Below are positions 28,243-36,653 of a DNA stretch of 47,210 nt, piece after piece. The stretch spans positions 39,996 to 87,205 of the forward strand of contig NZ_LMUU01000140.1 of NCBI RefSeq assembly GCF_009765775.1, given 5' to 3'. Numbering within the stretch: the stretch's first letter is position 1; each line of letters begins with the position of its first letter. The DNA comes from Beijerinckia sp. L45. GTDB lineage: Bacteria; Pseudomonadota; Alphaproteobacteria; Rhizobiales; Beijerinckiaceae. A program made the translations under genes and the position numbers. Under the pieces are notes generated by a model. That model did no database searches and was not told the DNA's origin. It saw nothing but the letters and a program-made list of their open reading frames with translations.

Positions 28243-29814
28243 ATGACCGCCGAACCAAGCCGCGCCCCTCTGCCGACTGCCGCCTGGTACATCGACCTCG
28301 CCGATGAGACCGCGACGGTGTCGCTGGCCGCAGACGTCGCCGCGCTGGTGCGCCCGGGCGATCTCGTCACCCTCTCCGGCGACCTCGGCGCCGGCAAGAC
28401 GACCTTCGCGCGCGCCCTGATCCGCACCTTGACCAACGAGCCCGAGCTCGAAGTGCCGAGCCCGACCTACACGCTGATCCAGGTCTACGAGAGCGCCGTC
28501 GCCGACGCACCGCGTTACCCCATCGTCCACGCCGACCTGTTCCGCATCAAGGAAGCCTCCGAGCTTGCCGAACTCGGCTGGGACGAGGCGGCCGACGGCG
28601 CGCTGGTGCTGGTGGAGTGGCCGGAACGCGCCGGCGAAGGCCTCGCCGGCGACCGGCTGGACGTCGCCTTCCACATCGACGCCGAGCGCGGCGCCGAATT
28701 CCGCACCGCGGCGGTGACCGGCGTCGGCGCCTTTGCCGCCCGGCTGGCGCACCAGAAGGCGCTTCGCGAGATCTTGGAGAGTGCAGGCCTCCAGGGCACG
28801 GACCGCGCTTTCATGCTGGGCGATGCCTCGACGCGCGCCTATGAGCGGCTCACCAAGCCCGACGGCACGACCGCGATCCTAATGATTTCTCCGCCGCGCC
28901 CGGACGGCCCGCCGATCCGCTTCGGCAAATCCTATAGCGCCATCGCCCACCTCGCCGAGGACATCCGCCCCTTCGTCGCCATCGACCTCGCGCTGCGCGA
29001 CCTCGGCTTTTCCGCGCCCGCCATCCTGGCGCATGACGCCATGACCGGCTTCGCCGTCATCGAGGACTTTGGGCCGGGTCTGGTTGTCGATGCCGACGGT
29101 CCGATCATCGAGCGCTACGCCGAAGCCATCGGCGCGCTGGCCGCGCTCCATGCGGTGCCGCGCCCGGCGCAGGTGCCCGACGGCGTCGGTGGCGACTACG
29201 AGATCCCGCCCTACGACATGGAGGCGCTGACCATCGAGGCCGAGCTTCTACTCGACTGGTACGCGCCGCATATCGCCAAGGCCAATCCGGCCTCCGGCGT
29301 CAAATCGGACTTTTCGGACGTCTGGCGCGGGCTGTTCGCCGATATCGTCGCGGCGCCGGCAACCTGGACGCTGCGCGACTACCATTCGCCGAACCTGATC
29401 TGGCTGCCCGACCGCGAGGGCATCGCCCGCGTCGGCCTCATCGATTTCCAGGACTGCGTGATGGGCCATCCCGCCTATGACGTCGCCTCGCTGCTGCAGG
29501 ATGCCCGCGTCACCGTCCCCGGCGACCTCGAACTGAAGCTGCTCGGCCTCTACGCCAAGCTGCGCCGCGCGCATGATCCGGCCTTCGACATGGCGGATTT
29601 CGCTCGGGCCTACGCGGTTCTCGCGGCGCAGCGGGCGACCAAAATCCTCGGCATTTTCGCCCGCCTCGACAAGCGCGACGGCAAGCCGCAATACCTCGGT
29701 CATCTTCCGCGCATACAGGCCTATCTCAAGAAGAACCTGGCGCATCCGGTTCTGGCGGAGCTGAAGCTTTGGTACGAGACCAACCTGCCGAGCCTTCTGG
29801 CGCCGGCGCCATGA
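28243..29814 (+). CDS. Fusion of TsaE (t6A synthesis ATPase) and AmgK-like sugar kinase
   Basis: The product has 523 residues in two domains. Residues 15-165 are TsaE: P-loop GDLGAGKTT (46-54), PSPTYTL, HADLFRI and LVEWPERAG. TsaE works with TsaB and TsaD to put threonylcarbamoyl on A37 of ANN-decoding tRNAs. From about 185 on is an aminoglycoside-phosphotransferase-fold kinase with the catalytic loop LRDYHSPNL and the metal-binding IDFQDCVMGHPAYD, matching AmgK, which phosphorylates the anomeric hydroxyl of MurNAc and GlcNAc in cell wall recycling. The overlap with murU supports that role. A GTG directly before the ATG is an alternative start. The fusion itself is known from alphaproteobacteria. 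Confidence 0.9.
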   Translation: MTAEPSRAPLPTAAWYIDLADETATVSLAADVAALVRPGDLVTLSGDLGAGKTTFARALIRTLTNEPELEVPSPTYTLIQVYESAVADAPRYPIVHADLFRIKEASELAELGWDEAADGALVLVEWPERAGEGLAGDRLDVAFHIDAERGAEFRTAAVTGVGAFAARLAHQKALREILESAGLQGTDRAFMLGDASTRAYERLTKPDGTTAILMISPPRPDGPPIRFGKSYSAIAHLAEDIRPFVAIDLALRDLGFSAPAILAHDAMTGFAVIEDFGPGLVVDADGPIIERYAEAIGALAALHAVPRPAQVPDGVGGDYEIPPYDMEALTIEAELLLDWYAPHIAKANPASGVKSDFSDVWRGLFADIVAAPATWTLRDYHSPNLIWLPDREGIARVGLIDFQDCVMGHPAYDVASLLQDARVTVPGDLELKLLGLYAKLRRAHDPAFDMADFARAYAVLAAQRATKILGIFARLDKRDGKPQYLGHLPRIQAYLKKNLAHPVLAELKLWYETNLPSLLAPAP

Positions 29815-30584
29815 CCGTCGGCCTCACCGTGCCGGAGGGCGAGGCTGCCGGAAGCGTGCCTCACAAGACGATGCCGCAGACCTGCATGGTCTTCGCCGCC
29901 GGGCTCGGCACCCGCATGCGTCCGCTCAGCGACACCCTGCCGAAGCCGCTGATCACCGTCGGCGGCAAGCCGATGCTGGACCATATGCTGGACCGCTTCG
30001 CCGACGTCGGTGTGCGCGACGCGATCGTCAACGTGCATTACCGCGCCGACCAGATCGAGGCGCATCTCACCGGCCGGCAGCGCCCGCATATCATCATCTC
30101 CGACGAACGCGACGTCCTGCTCGACCAGGCCGGCGGCATCCGCAAGGCGCTGCCGTTGCTCGGCGACGCGCCTTTCTTCATCTGCAACACCGACGCGTTC
30201 TGGCTGGAAGGCCCGCGCTCCAATATCGAGGCCCTGGTGTCGCGCTGGGACCCGGCGATCATGGACATTCTTCTGCTGGTCGCCGCGACGACCTCGAGCA
30301 TCGGCGTCGACTGGCCCGGCGATTTTCTAATGCATGCCGACGGCCGCCTGCAAAAACGTGCCGAGCGCGAGGTGGCGCCCTTCGTCTACACCGGCGTCGG
30401 CATTTTGAAGCCTTCGCTGTTCACCGATGCGCCGCCCGGCCCGCTACGCCTCGCGCCCTATTTCTTCGAGGCCGCCGCCCAAAACCGCCTGTTCGGGCAG
30501 CGGCTCGACGGGCAATGGCTGCACGTCGGCACCCCCGAAGCCATCGCCCAGGCCGAGCATACGATCGAGCGCTCGGTGTATTAG
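29811..30584 (+). CDS. murU: N-acetylmuramate-1-phosphate uridylyltransferase (MurU-like)
   Basis: A nucleotidyltransferase of 257 residues with the signature VFAAGLGTRMRPLSDTLPKPL starting near residue 27, NVHYRADQI, and the sugar-binding loop FVYTGVGIL. MurU makes UDP-MurNAc from MurNAc-1-phosphate, bypassing de novo synthesis. Its ATG overlaps the stop codon of the tsaE-amgK gene (ATGA), so kinase and uridylyltransferase are made together, which favours MurU over a generic glucose-1-phosphate or mannose-1-phosphate enzyme. An internal ATG before PQTCMVF could be the start, since the first 20 residues are not conserved-looking. Confidence 0.85.
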   Translation: MTVGLTVPEGEAAGSVPHKTMPQTCMVFAAGLGTRMRPLSDTLPKPLITVGGKPMLDHMLDRFADVGVRDAIVNVHYRADQIEAHLTGRQRPHIIISDERDVLLDQAGGIRKALPLLGDAPFFICNTDAFWLEGPRSNIEALVSRWDPAIMDILLLVAATTSSIGVDWPGDFLMHADGRLQKRAEREVAPFVYTGVGILKPSLFTDAPPGPLRLAPYFFEAAAQNRLFGQRLDGQWLHVGTPEAIAQAEHTIERSVY

Positions 30585-30589
30585 CATCC

Positions 30590-30696
30590 CGTCATTCCGG
30601 GACGCGCCAAAGGCGCGGACCCGGAACCGGTGTTCTTTCATCGCCTTGGCTGAAGCACACCGGTTCCGGGTTCGGCTATGCTGCCCCGGAATGACG
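30590..30696. repeat. Palindromic intergenic element, copy A
   Basis: A 107-bp element bounded by CGTCATTCCGG and its reverse complement CCGGAATGACG, with inner arms CCCGGAACCGGTGT and ACACCGGTTCCGGG. Copy C at 45016 has the same termini and inner arms. It fills the space between murU and the convergent DUF3280 gene and ends 4 bp from the latter's stop, so it may also serve as a terminator. It resembles the short mosaic repeats common in Hyphomicrobiales. Confidence 0.8.
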
Positions 30697-30699
30697 CTC

Positions 30700-31236
30700 C
30701 TACGGCTTCTCCACCATCGCCTTGAGCGCCGCCTCGTCCTGCGGCAGCGGCGGATCGAGCAAGCGGTCCTTGATCAGAAACTTGATGCCGTGCGCCCACA
30801 TGTCGTCGGTGTCGCCGCGGATATCGACGGCGCCGGCGCGCAGCACTTTGCCCGTCTTTACGTCACGGATCGAACCGGAAAAGCCCAGAATCACCGTCGA
30901 GATCTTTTGCATCGCGGTGGTCACCTCGATATCGGCGCCGAGCGCCTTGGCGATGTCGAGATCACAATCGTGGCAATTGCGCAGCGGCAGGTTTTTGGCG
31001 ATCTCCGCCGCCTGCGGCGTCGGATCGACGATCGTGATCTGGCCGGACGCGATCAGCAGCTTGCGCAGATCGTCGCTGGCCTTCTTCACGCGCGCCGCCT
31101 CGACGCTCTGCGGCCCGGTGCCCGCGTCGACGAGTTCGAGATCGAACACCACGGCCTTGAGCGGCGCGGCTTGCGCGGCGACGGGGGCCAGAGCGAGAAG
31201 CATGGCGGAGAAACGAAGCGTCTTCGAAATGCGCAA
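30700..31236 (-). CDS. Secreted DUF3280/DUF2380-type protein
   Basis: A periplasmic protein of 178 residues. I chose a TTG start at 31234-31236, since it gives a proper signal peptide (MRISKTLRFSAMLLALAPVA ending AQA); an ATG at 31203 would leave only the hydrophobic core. The mature part begins LKAVVFDLELVD and has a CHDC pair (LRNCHDCDLDIAKALGAD) that could form a disulfide or bind a metal or heme. Genes of this family are found beside PQQ-dependent dehydrogenase and PQQ-associated ABC genes, as here, where it is divergent from the binding-protein gene. Its function is unknown. Confidence 0.72.
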   Translation of the reverse strand: MRISKTLRFSAMLLALAPVAAQAAPLKAVVFDLELVDAGTGPQSVEAARVKKASDDLRKLLIASGQITIVDPTPQAAEIAKNLPLRNCHDCDLDIAKALGADIEVTTAMQKISTVILGFSGSIRDVKTGKVLRAGAVDIRGDTDDMWAHGIKFLIKDRLLDPPLPQDEAALKAMVEKP

Positions 31237-31518
31237 GAGATCACCATTTGCTTTGAAAGGTCGCGGCGCTGGCCCAGCGTCGCACGCCGGGCAGACCGCG
31301 CCAACGCGGTAGATAAAGCGCCGCGGCGGCAAAGCCAGACAGCCTTTTGGCGGGATTGCCGGTGCCCGGCCTCTTAGAATGTCCTTATGGCTCCGCGCTT
31401 GCTGCCCCTGGTGCCCCCTGATAGCGTCCCGGCCAACACAGCGCCGTTCGGCGGGCTCACGGACAACCGCAGCGCCTGGACGAAACGGCCAGCGATCAAC
31501 GCATCGCACCAGGGTCGA

Positions 31519-32796
31519 ATGAGGAAGTTCCAAGGAATGCGTTTGGTGTCGGGCACGCGGGTATTGGCGCTGGTTTGCGCTTCTGCATGGATCATCCTGC
31601 CGGCGACCGCCGACCGTGCCGCCGCGCAACCTGCATCTCCGCCGGCACCAAGCGCGTCACCTGCCGCGCCCGCGCAGGACATCCACATCGGCTACCTCGC
31701 GAACCGCCGCCCGGCGCCCCCGATCTACGATTACGAAGACGATCCCGCCGACGTCGGCATCGCCGGCGCGCGCATCGCGATGAAGGACAACGCCACCACC
31801 GGCCGGCTGGTCGGCCAGACCTACGCGCTCGACGAAAGCATCCTCGACAAGGGGCAATCGCCGGTCGACGCCGCCAAGGCGCTCGTCGACAAGGGCGCCG
31901 GCCTCATCGTCGCCGATCTTCCCGCGGACGAGCTGCTCGCAGTGTCGGATGCGCTGAAAGGCCGCGACGCCACGATTCTCAACATCGGCGCCGAGGACGA
32001 TCGCCTGCGCAATGCGGATTGCCGCGCCAATATCGACCATTTCGCGCCGTCGCGGCAGATGCTGACCGACGCGCTGGCGCAGTTTTTGAGCGCCCAGCGC
32101 TGGCGCAACGTGTTCATGGTGGTCGGGCTCGACCCCGCCGACACGCTCTATGCCGAGGCGATGCGCCGCTCGGTAAAAAAGTTCGGCCTCAAACTGACCG
32201 GCGACAAGCCCTGGACCTTCGGGCCTCTGGCCCGGCAACGCGCCGATGGCCCGATCCGCGCCGACGCCTTCATCTTCACCCGCGGCGTCGATGCCGACAT
32301 GATCGTCGTCGCCGACGAGGCCGGCAACTTCGGCGACTTCGTCCAGTACCATACCGCCGAGCCGAAGCTGATCGGCGGCACGCAGGGCCTGACGCCCGCA
32401 ACCTGGTCACGCGTGCTCGATGCCTGGGGCTCCGCACAGTTGCAGAACCGCTTCGTGCGCACCAACAAGCGCCCGATGCGGCCGCTCGACTACCAGGCCT
32501 GGACCGCCATCCGCGCCATCGGCGAAGCCGCGACGCGCGCCCATTCGGCGAGCGCGAAAGAGATCGGCGCTTACATGCTGCGCCAGGATTTCGAGATCGC
32601 GGCGTTCAAGGGCGTCCCCGTCAGCCTGCGGACCTGGGACCGCCAGCTTCGCCAGCCGATCCTGCTGGTGCAACCCAAGATGCTGGTCTCGCTGTCGCCG
32701 CAGACGGGGTTTCTCCATCCCATCACGCCGCTCGACTCGCTCGGCTCCGACGAACCGGAAAGCGGCTGCAAAATTCGTTCTGGAGGCAATCCGTGA
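31519..32796 (+). CDS. PQQ-associated ABC transporter substrate-binding protein
   Basis: A periplasmic protein of 425 residues with a signal peptide (GTRVLALVCASAWIILPATA) and a Pro/Ala-rich linker, followed by a leucine-binding-protein-like fold (IHIGYLANRRPAPPIYDYED, then GAGLIVADLPADELLAVSDA and MVVGLDPADTLYAEAM). This matches the binding-protein family that accompanies PQQ-dependent alcohol dehydrogenases. The next three genes overlap or follow closely and complete the system. In Pseudomonas putida the equivalent PedA1A2BC set supports growth at low lanthanide levels, so a link to lanthanide handling is likely. Starts at 31519 or 31537 are both possible. Confidence 0.82.
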   Translation: MRKFQGMRLVSGTRVLALVCASAWIILPATADRAAAQPASPPAPSASPAAPAQDIHIGYLANRRPAPPIYDYEDDPADVGIAGARIAMKDNATTGRLVGQTYALDESILDKGQSPVDAAKALVDKGAGLIVADLPADELLAVSDALKGRDATILNIGAEDDRLRNADCRANIDHFAPSRQMLTDALAQFLSAQRWRNVFMVVGLDPADTLYAEAMRRSVKKFGLKLTGDKPWTFGPLARQRADGPIRADAFIFTRGVDADMIVVADEAGNFGDFVQYHTAEPKLIGGTQGLTPATWSRVLDAWGSAQLQNRFVRTNKRPMRPLDYQAWTAIRAIGEAATRAHSASAKEIGAYMLRQDFEIAAFKGVPVSLRTWDRQLRQPILLVQPKMLVSLSPQTGFLHPITPLDSLGSDEPESGCKIRSGGNP

Positions 32797-33806
32797 GATT
32801 TTTCGTGTCGCGCCGGCTGGCTGATCGAATGTCACGACACGCATCCGCGTGCGCCCTCGGTGCCATGCTCGCCGGCGTCGCAGGCGCACCTGCCTCCGCC
32901 TACACGGCCTACGTCACCAACGAGAAGGACAACACCGTCAGCGTCATCGACACGGTGACGCAAAAAGTCGTGAAGACGGTGCCCGTCGGGCGCCGCCCGC
33001 GTGGCATTGTCGTCAGCAAAGACGGCAAGGAAGTCTATGTCTGCACCAGCGACGACGACCGCATCGAAGTGCTCGACGCCAAGACCTTGGAGTCGCTGCG
33101 CACTCTGCCTTCCGGACCGGACCCCGAAACCTTCGCGCTGAGCAACGACGGCAAACTGCTGTTCGTGTCGAACGAAGACGACAACATGGTCACCGTGATC
33201 GATATCGCGAAGAACGCGTCGATCGCGGAAGTCCCCGTCGGTGTCGAGCCGGAAGGCGAAGCCATCAGCCCGGACGGCACGGTTTTGGTCAACACGTCCG
33301 AGACGACCAACATGGCGACCTTCATCGACACCGCGACCTGGAAGGTCGTCGCCAACGTGCTGGTGGAATCGCGCCCGCGTATCGCGGTGTTCTCCGCCGA
33401 CGGCAAGTTTCTGTGGGTCAGCTCCGAGGTCGGCGGCAAGGTGAACGTGATCGATGTCGCGACGCATCAGATCGTGAAGAAGATTTCGTTTGCCATCCCT
33501 GCGATCAACGCGGACGCGATCCAGCCCGTCGGCATCCGCCTCACCGCAGATGGCACAAAAGCCTTCGTCGCGTTGGGACCGGCCAACCGCGTCGCCGTCG
33601 TCGACACCAAGACCTATGAGGTCCAAAAGTATCTACTGGTTGGACAGCGCGTCTGGCAGATGGCGTTCACGCCCGACCAGAAGCAGCTCTACACGACCAA
33701 CGGCGTGACCAACGACGTATCCGTGATCGACGTCGACTCGCTGAAGGTGATCAAGTCGATCACCGTCGGGGCATACCCCTGGGGTGTGTCGATCGCGCCG
33801 AACTGA
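32793..33806 (+). CDS. PQQ-associated YVTN beta-propeller protein
   Basis: The product has 337 residues: a signal region ending ASA (residue ~41) and about seven YVTN repeats, visible as AYVTNEKDNTVSVIDTVTQK, VYVCTSDDDRIEVLDAKT, LFVSNEDDNMVTVIDIAKN and later blades. It should be a periplasmic beta-propeller. The GTG start overlaps the preceding stop (GTGA) and has GGAGG upstream, so the two are translated as a pair. Members of this family sit in PQQ-dependent alcohol oxidation clusters (PedA2-like). Whether it binds ligand, cofactor or the dehydrogenase is not known. Confidence 0.87.
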   Translation: MRFFVSRRLADRMSRHASACALGAMLAGVAGAPASAYTAYVTNEKDNTVSVIDTVTQKVVKTVPVGRRPRGIVVSKDGKEVYVCTSDDDRIEVLDAKTLESLRTLPSGPDPETFALSNDGKLLFVSNEDDNMVTVIDIAKNASIAEVPVGVEPEGEAISPDGTVLVNTSETTNMATFIDTATWKVVANVLVESRPRIAVFSADGKFLWVSSEVGGKVNVIDVATHQIVKKISFAIPAINADAIQPVGIRLTADGTKAFVALGPANRVAVVDTKTYEVQKYLLVGQRVWQMAFTPDQKQLYTTNGVTNDVSVIDVDSLKVIKSITVGAYPWGVSIAPN

Positions 33807-33813
33807 TTTTTGG

Positions 33814-34581
33814 ATGACAGCCGCACCGATGATTCACGACAGCCCCGCCCTCGAGATCACCCAGGTGTCGCACCGGTTCGGCGCGCGCAAGGCGCTCGAC
33901 GACGTGACGCTGCGGGTCGGGCGCGGGCAGTTTACCGCCCTGCTCGGGCCGAACGGCGCCGGCAAGACAACGCTGTTTTCCATTATCACCCGGCTCTATT
34001 CGAACCGTAGCGGTCACGTCCGCATTTTCGGCCGCGACCTGCAGCGCGAGCCCTCCGCCGCGCTCGCCGAAATGGGCGTGGTGTTCCAGACCCGCACGCT
34101 CGATCTCGACCTCACCGTGCGCCAGAACCTCGGCTATCACGCCTCGCTGCACGGCATGGCCGGCCGCGTTGCCCGTGCCCGCATCGAGCATCTGCTGGCC
34201 CGCGTCGGCCTCAGCGACCGCGCCAAGGACAAGGTGCGCACGCTGTCCGGCGGCCAGTCGCGCCGCATCGAAATCGCGCGCTCGCTGATCCACGCGCCGC
34301 GCCTGCTGCTGCTCGACGAGGCCACCGTCGGCCTCGATCTCGCGTCGCGCGCCGACATCGTGCGCATCGTCCGCGACCTCGTGCGCGAGGACGGCCTGTC
34401 GGTTCTGTGGGCGACGCACATCTTCGACGAGGTCGAGCCGGCCGACAGTGTCTACGTGCTGCACAGCGGCAAGATCATCGCGCAGGGCCGTTCCGACGAG
34501 ATCTCCGCCAAGGCCGACGGCGCCTCGCTCGCCGAGGCCTTTCGCGCGCTCACCGAAAACAGCCCGGAGATCGCGCGATGA
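33814..34581 (+). CDS. PQQ-associated ABC transporter ATP-binding protein (PedB-like)
   Basis: The product has 255 residues: Walker A GPNGAGKTT (45-53), Q-loop in VVFQTRTLDLDLTV, signature LSGGQSRRIEIARS, Walker B LLLLDEATVGLD and the switch His in WATHIFDEV. The ATPase type is that of DrrA/CcmA-like exporters, not of classic importers, which is odd beside a substrate-binding protein. It starts 7 bp after the beta-propeller gene and overlaps the permease gene by four bases. An ATG at 33829 is an alternative start. Confidence 0.9.
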   Translation: MTAAPMIHDSPALEITQVSHRFGARKALDDVTLRVGRGQFTALLGPNGAGKTTLFSIITRLYSNRSGHVRIFGRDLQREPSAALAEMGVVFQTRTLDLDLTVRQNLGYHASLHGMAGRVARARIEHLLARVGLSDRAKDKVRTLSGGQSRRIEIARSLIHAPRLLLLDEATVGLDLASRADIVRIVRDLVREDGLSVLWATHIFDEVEPADSVYVLHSGKIIAQGRSDEISAKADGASLAEAFRALTENSPEIAR

Positions 34582-35414
34582 GCGACGTCACCCTGCATCG
34601 CACGATCGGGATCGGCGGCTATGGCGTCTGTCTCGCCGGCATCATCAAGCGCGAGCTTTTGAAATTCCTGAACCAGAAGGAGCGGTTTCTCTCCGCACTG
34701 GTGCGGCCGCTGATCTGGCTGTTCATCTTCGCCGCCGGCTTCCGCAACACGCTCGGCGTCTCGATCATTCCCCCTTACGAAACCTACGTGCTCTACGAGG
34801 CCTATGTCACGCCGGGGCTGGCGGTGATGATCCAGCTGTTCGCCGGCATGCAGAGTTCGCTGTCGATGGTCTACGATCGCGAGGTCGGCTCGATGCGGGT
34901 GCTGCTCACGAGCCCGTTCCCGCGCTGGTCGCTGCTGCTCGCCAAACTCTTCGCCGGCGTCATTGTCTCGGTGGTGCAGGTCTATGTGTTCCTGTTCATC
35001 GCAAGCTTTTGGGACATCGACATCCCGCCGCTCGGCTATGTCGTGGCGTTGCCGGCCTTCGTGCTCTCGGGCCTGATGCTCGGCTCGATCGGCCTGCTGA
35101 TGTCGTCGCAGATCAAGCAGCTCGAAAACTTCGCCAGCGTGATGAATTTTGCGATCTTCCCGATGTTCTTCGCCTCCTCCGCGCTCTACCCGCTGTGGCG
35201 GATGCGCGAGGCGAGCGAGACGCTGTATTGGATCTGTCTGTTCAATCCGTTCACTCATACGGTTGAGCTCGTGCGGTTCGCGCTCTATCTGCAGTTCGAA
35301 CCCACCTCGTTTGTCGTCGTCGTTGCCGTCACGCTCGTGACCTTCGCGCTGTCGGCCTTAGCCTACGATCCCGGCCGCGGCATGTTGGGGCGCCGCGGCG
35401 GCCCGGGAGAATAA
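34578..35414 (+). CDS. PQQ-associated ABC-2 type permease (PedC-like)
   Basis: An inner-membrane protein of 278 residues with about six helices. Typical ABC-2 features are RPLIWLFIFAAGFRNTLG near the start, MVYDREVGSMRVLLTSPFPR in the cytoplasmic loop, and FAIFPMFFASSALYPLW with LFNPFTHTVELVRFALY toward the end. ATGA overlap couples it to the ATPase gene. The exporter-like fold suggests that the system moves something out of the cytosol or modifies the periplasm, not simple uptake; direction is unproven. Confidence 0.9.
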   Translation: MSDVTLHRTIGIGGYGVCLAGIIKRELLKFLNQKERFLSALVRPLIWLFIFAAGFRNTLGVSIIPPYETYVLYEAYVTPGLAVMIQLFAGMQSSLSMVYDREVGSMRVLLTSPFPRWSLLLAKLFAGVIVSVVQVYVFLFIASFWDIDIPPLGYVVALPAFVLSGLMLGSIGLLMSSQIKQLENFASVMNFAIFPMFFASSALYPLWRMREASETLYWICLFNPFTHTVELVRFALYLQFEPTSFVVVVAVTLVTFALSALAYDPGRGMLGRRGGPGE

Positions 35415-35431
35415 GGGTATTGGAGACCAAA

Positions 35432-36127
35432 ATGCGCCTGATGCTTTTGCTGACCGCCGCCGTCATGACCGCAGGATCTGCCATCGCGCAGGAACCGCCA
35501 CGGGCACCCGGCGCATCCGACGCCGGCACCACGTCGACGCCGAGCGACACTGCCGGCACCACGACGACCTATGCGCCAGCCCCGAGTGCCGCGGACGTGC
35601 CGTGGCCCTGCGCGCAACGCAAAGTGGGTTCGATCAGCGCCGGCACGATCTGGTCGGGGCCGGATCTCGCGCAAGGCGCCGACTGGGACCAGGACATGAA
35701 GCTGGCCGCACTGGCGCAAAAGCTTGCGTCGCGGCGCACCGATCTCACCGAGGCGGAGCAGGCGATCGCCGATTTCGCCAAGGACGCCGGTGCCGACAAG
35801 GACAAGCAGCTGACGAAACTGTTCGTCGGCGTCCTCGATATTATCAATGACGATCGTAATAAGATTTTGCACGGCATCACGCGCTATGCCGCGGGCCAGC
35901 AGCGGCTGGCGGAGCGGCTGCGCGAGGAATCGGACGCGATCAGCAGCGGCCAGGATGCGCCGAACCTCACGTTCAACGCCAACACGTCCGGCAAGGCGAA
36001 AGAGTTCGAGTGGGACCAGCGCATTTTCAGCGAGAGGCGCCAGGCGCTCTCCTACGTCTGCGAAACGCCAACCTTGCTGGAGCGCCGCGCCTTCGACATC
36101 GCCCGCCGCATCCAGGCCCAGCTCTAA
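35432..36127 (+). CDS. Secreted hypothetical protein in the PQQ-ABC operon
   Basis: The product has 231 residues. The ATG at 35432 has GGAG 6 bp before it and begins a signal peptide (MRLMLLLTAAVMTAGSAIAQ). A Thr/Pro/Ser-rich linker follows, then VPWPCAQRKVGSISAGTIWS and a largely helical domain to the C-terminus (QLTKLFVGVLDIINDDRNKI, ERRQALSYVCETP). Two cysteines (about residues 60 and 211) may pair. It begins 17 bp after the permease gene, so it is probably part of the same transcript. I do not recognise the family. Confidence 0.72.
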   Translation: MRLMLLLTAAVMTAGSAIAQEPPRAPGASDAGTTSTPSDTAGTTTTYAPAPSAADVPWPCAQRKVGSISAGTIWSGPDLAQGADWDQDMKLAALAQKLASRRTDLTEAEQAIADFAKDAGADKDKQLTKLFVGVLDIINDDRNKILHGITRYAAGQQRLAERLREESDAISSGQDAPNLTFNANTSGKAKEFEWDQRIFSERRQALSYVCETPTLLERRAFDIARRIQAQL

Positions 36128-36141
36128 CGGAGATCTTTGTC

Positions 36142-36480
36142 ATGCGCCTTGCATTGTCGCTTACGCTTTTTCTATTTGCGGTCGGTTCGGCCGAAGCGGC
36201 AAAAGCCACCCGCTTCTGGAATCTCACCGCCAACACGATTACGAAGTTTGAATTGGCGCCGGCCGGCACCCAGAATTTCGGCGCGGACCAGGCGAAGAAC
36301 GACAAGGACGGCGCGGTCGATCACGATGAGCGGCTGAAGATCATCGGCGTCACCAGCGGCGCCTACGACGTCCGCCTCGCGGACTCGAAGGGCCGCACCT
36401 GCGTGGTGAAGAACGTCGCGGTGAAGGAAGGCGACGTGTTTTCGATCGAGGAAAACCAGCTGACGGATTGCGGGAAATAA
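36142..36480 (+). CDS. Small secreted hypothetical protein
   Basis: The product has 112 residues with a signal peptide (MRLALSLTLFLFAVGSAEAA). The mature part starts TRFWNLTANTITKFELAPAG and contains an acidic stretch AKNDKDGAVDHDERLKI and two cysteines (RTCVVKN and the C-terminal DCGK), which could form a disulfide. The acidic run resembles a metal-binding loop but does not fit the EF-hand pattern. It begins 14 bp after the previous gene and ends the PQQ-ABC operon. Function unknown. Confidence 0.72.
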   Translation: MRLALSLTLFLFAVGSAEAAKATRFWNLTANTITKFELAPAGTQNFGADQAKNDKDGAVDHDERLKIIGVTSGAYDVRLADSKGRTCVVKNVAVKEGDVFSIEENQLTDCGK

Positions 36481-36496
36481 GCGGGGCGGCCCACAA

Positions 36497-36634
36497 TGTC
36501 ATCCTGGCCGAAGCGAAGCGGAGAGGCGGGATCCATGAACACCGGGTCGACGACGTGAACACTGAGATGCAGCTTACCCTGCATTGCCGGTTTCATGGAT
36601 CCCGGGTTCGCGCTGCGCGCGGCCCAGGATGACA
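36497..36634. repeat. Palindromic intergenic element, copy B (divergent)
   Basis: A 138-bp element bounded by TGTCATCCTGG and its reverse complement CCAGGATGACA, with inner arms GGGATCCATGAA / TTCATGGATCCC. The layout matches copies A and C but the sequence differs, so it is a related or parallel family. It lies between the convergent end of the PQQ-ABC operon and the lanmodulin-like gene. Confidence 0.7.
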
Positions 36635-36653
36635 TCGTGGTACGATGCGACTG

